Assembly: GCA_015232165.1 (NCBI GenBank)
Contig: JADGAE010000096.1
Span: 1 to 6,402, forward strand
Direction of reading: 5' to 3'
Origin: Nitrospirota bacterium
GTDB lineage: Bacteria > Nitrospirota > Thermodesulfovibrionia > Thermodesulfovibrionales > Magnetobacteriaceae
DNA length: 6,402 nt
Shown: one piece after another, positions 6,234 to 6,402 of the stretch
Position numbering within the stretch: the first letter of the stretch is position 1
How the letters are laid out: each line of letters starts with the position of its first letter
The notes under the pieces: model-generated
Told to the model about the DNA's origin: nothing
The model's database searches: none
Seen by the model: the letters and a program-made list of their open reading frames with translations, nothing else
Position numbers and translations under genes: made by a program

Positions 6234-6272
6234 AACGCCACACCTGCGCATAATTCGAGGAAAGGGAAAGAA

Positions 6273-6315
6273 GGAGGGCGGCTCCGCTCGCACAGCGACG
6301 TTACTGCACCCCTCC
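6273..6315. repeat. G+C-rich dispersed hairpin repeat, copy 2
   Basis: This is the second copy of the element at 1439-1476, in the same orientation. The core from 6282 to 6304 is identical to 1446-1468. The inner CGCT/AGCG stem is kept. The outer stem uses different bases, GGAGGG (6273-6278) with CCCTCC (6310-6315), so pairing is retained although the flanks differ. It begins 39 nt after the second kinase stop. No T tract follows, so a terminator role is not supported. Confidence 0.75.
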
Positions 6316-6325
6316 CTCAGACCTA

Positions 6326-6344
6326 ATGCTTTTGACTTAAGCAT
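6326..6344. repeat. small hairpin downstream of the operon
   Basis: ATGCTT (6326-6331) and AAGCAT (6339-6344) form a perfect 6-bp stem with a 7-nt loop. No T tract follows on the plus strand. It could weakly protect or end the operon transcript, or be chance. Confidence 0.3.
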
Positions 6345-6348
6345 AAAT

Positions 6349-6402
6349 ATGTCTGAACCACGATTTGAAGGATTAAGGGATTATCAGGATTATGTTAAGA
6401 AA
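6349..6402 (+). repeat. GATTA-rich repeat-like sequence at the right edge
   Basis: GGATTA occurs at 6370, 6378 and 6387 (spacing 8 and 9 bp) after TCTGAACCACG. I recall similar GATTA-rich blocks as dispersed intergenic sequence in many environmental bacteria, which makes a repeat likelier than a gene. The frame opening with ATG at 6349 (MSEPRFEGLRDYQDYVKK) stays open to the edge, so the start of a new gene cannot be ruled out. No good ribosome site precedes it. Confidence 0.3.

Noticed and set aside
6141..6344. A 67-codon minus-strand frame starting in the small hairpin.
   Set aside because: It runs through the G+C-rich repeat and then antisense to the PEGA codons, with no protein-like motif.
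6273..6344. Intrinsic terminator for the kinase operon.
   Set aside because: Two hairpins are present but neither is followed by a T tract on the plus strand.

Overview
The window looks like bacterial chromosomal DNA of moderate G+C with many ATA (Ile) and AGG (Arg) codons, short A/T-rich intergenic gaps and several kinds of dispersed repeat. The protein types (a DUF1015 protein, Hanks-type kinases of the GxGGFGITY class, PP2C, FHA, RDD and PEGA domains) fit a Gram-negative environmental lineage with a large signalling repertoire. An uncultivated Nitrospirota such as the Magnetobacterium group would fit, but this is a tentative impression and no marker gene is present to prove it.

Layout. 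(a) 1-1078, minus strand: most of a DUF1015-family protein. Its C-terminus lies beyond the left edge. It starts at a TTG and has a good sigma70-type promoter at 1110-1138. (b) 1079-1787: a repeat-rich spacer. It holds a minus-strand 142-codon reading frame that looks like a gene remnant fused to repeat DNA, one copy of a G+C-rich hairpin repeat, a 9-bp perfect inverted repeat, and a small element of about 105 bp with 17-bp terminal inverted repeats (MITE-like). An extended -10 promoter follows for the next operon. (c) 1794-6233, plus strand: a three-gene operon of a PP2C Ser/Thr phosphatase and two paralogous Ser/Thr kinases. The phosphatase stop and first kinase start overlap (TAATG), and 28 bp separate the two kinases. 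(d) 6234-6402: a second copy of the G+C-rich hairpin repeat, a small hairpin and a GATTA-rich repeat-like sequence at the right edge.

How the genes may work together. Both kinases begin with a four-cysteine zinc ribbon followed by a complete kinase domain, and both end in membrane-linked modules: FHA plus an RDD membrane domain in the first, and a single transmembrane helix plus a PEGA domain in the second. The soluble phosphatase would reverse phosphorylation by one or both kinases, and the FHA domain could dock phosphothreonine on a partner. The cassette therefore reads as a self-contained membrane-associated phosphosignalling unit with no target encoded in the window. The DUF1015 gene is divergent, has its own promoter and is probably unrelated.

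The most unusual points are the kinase-FHA-RDD fusion, a reciprocal Lys/Ser-Thr exchange between catalytic loop and P+1 loop in the second kinase, an apparent 2-bp deletion that cuts short its PEGA domain, a nine-C tract in the zinc-ribbon codons of the first kinase, and same-orientation hairpin repeats on both sides of the operon.
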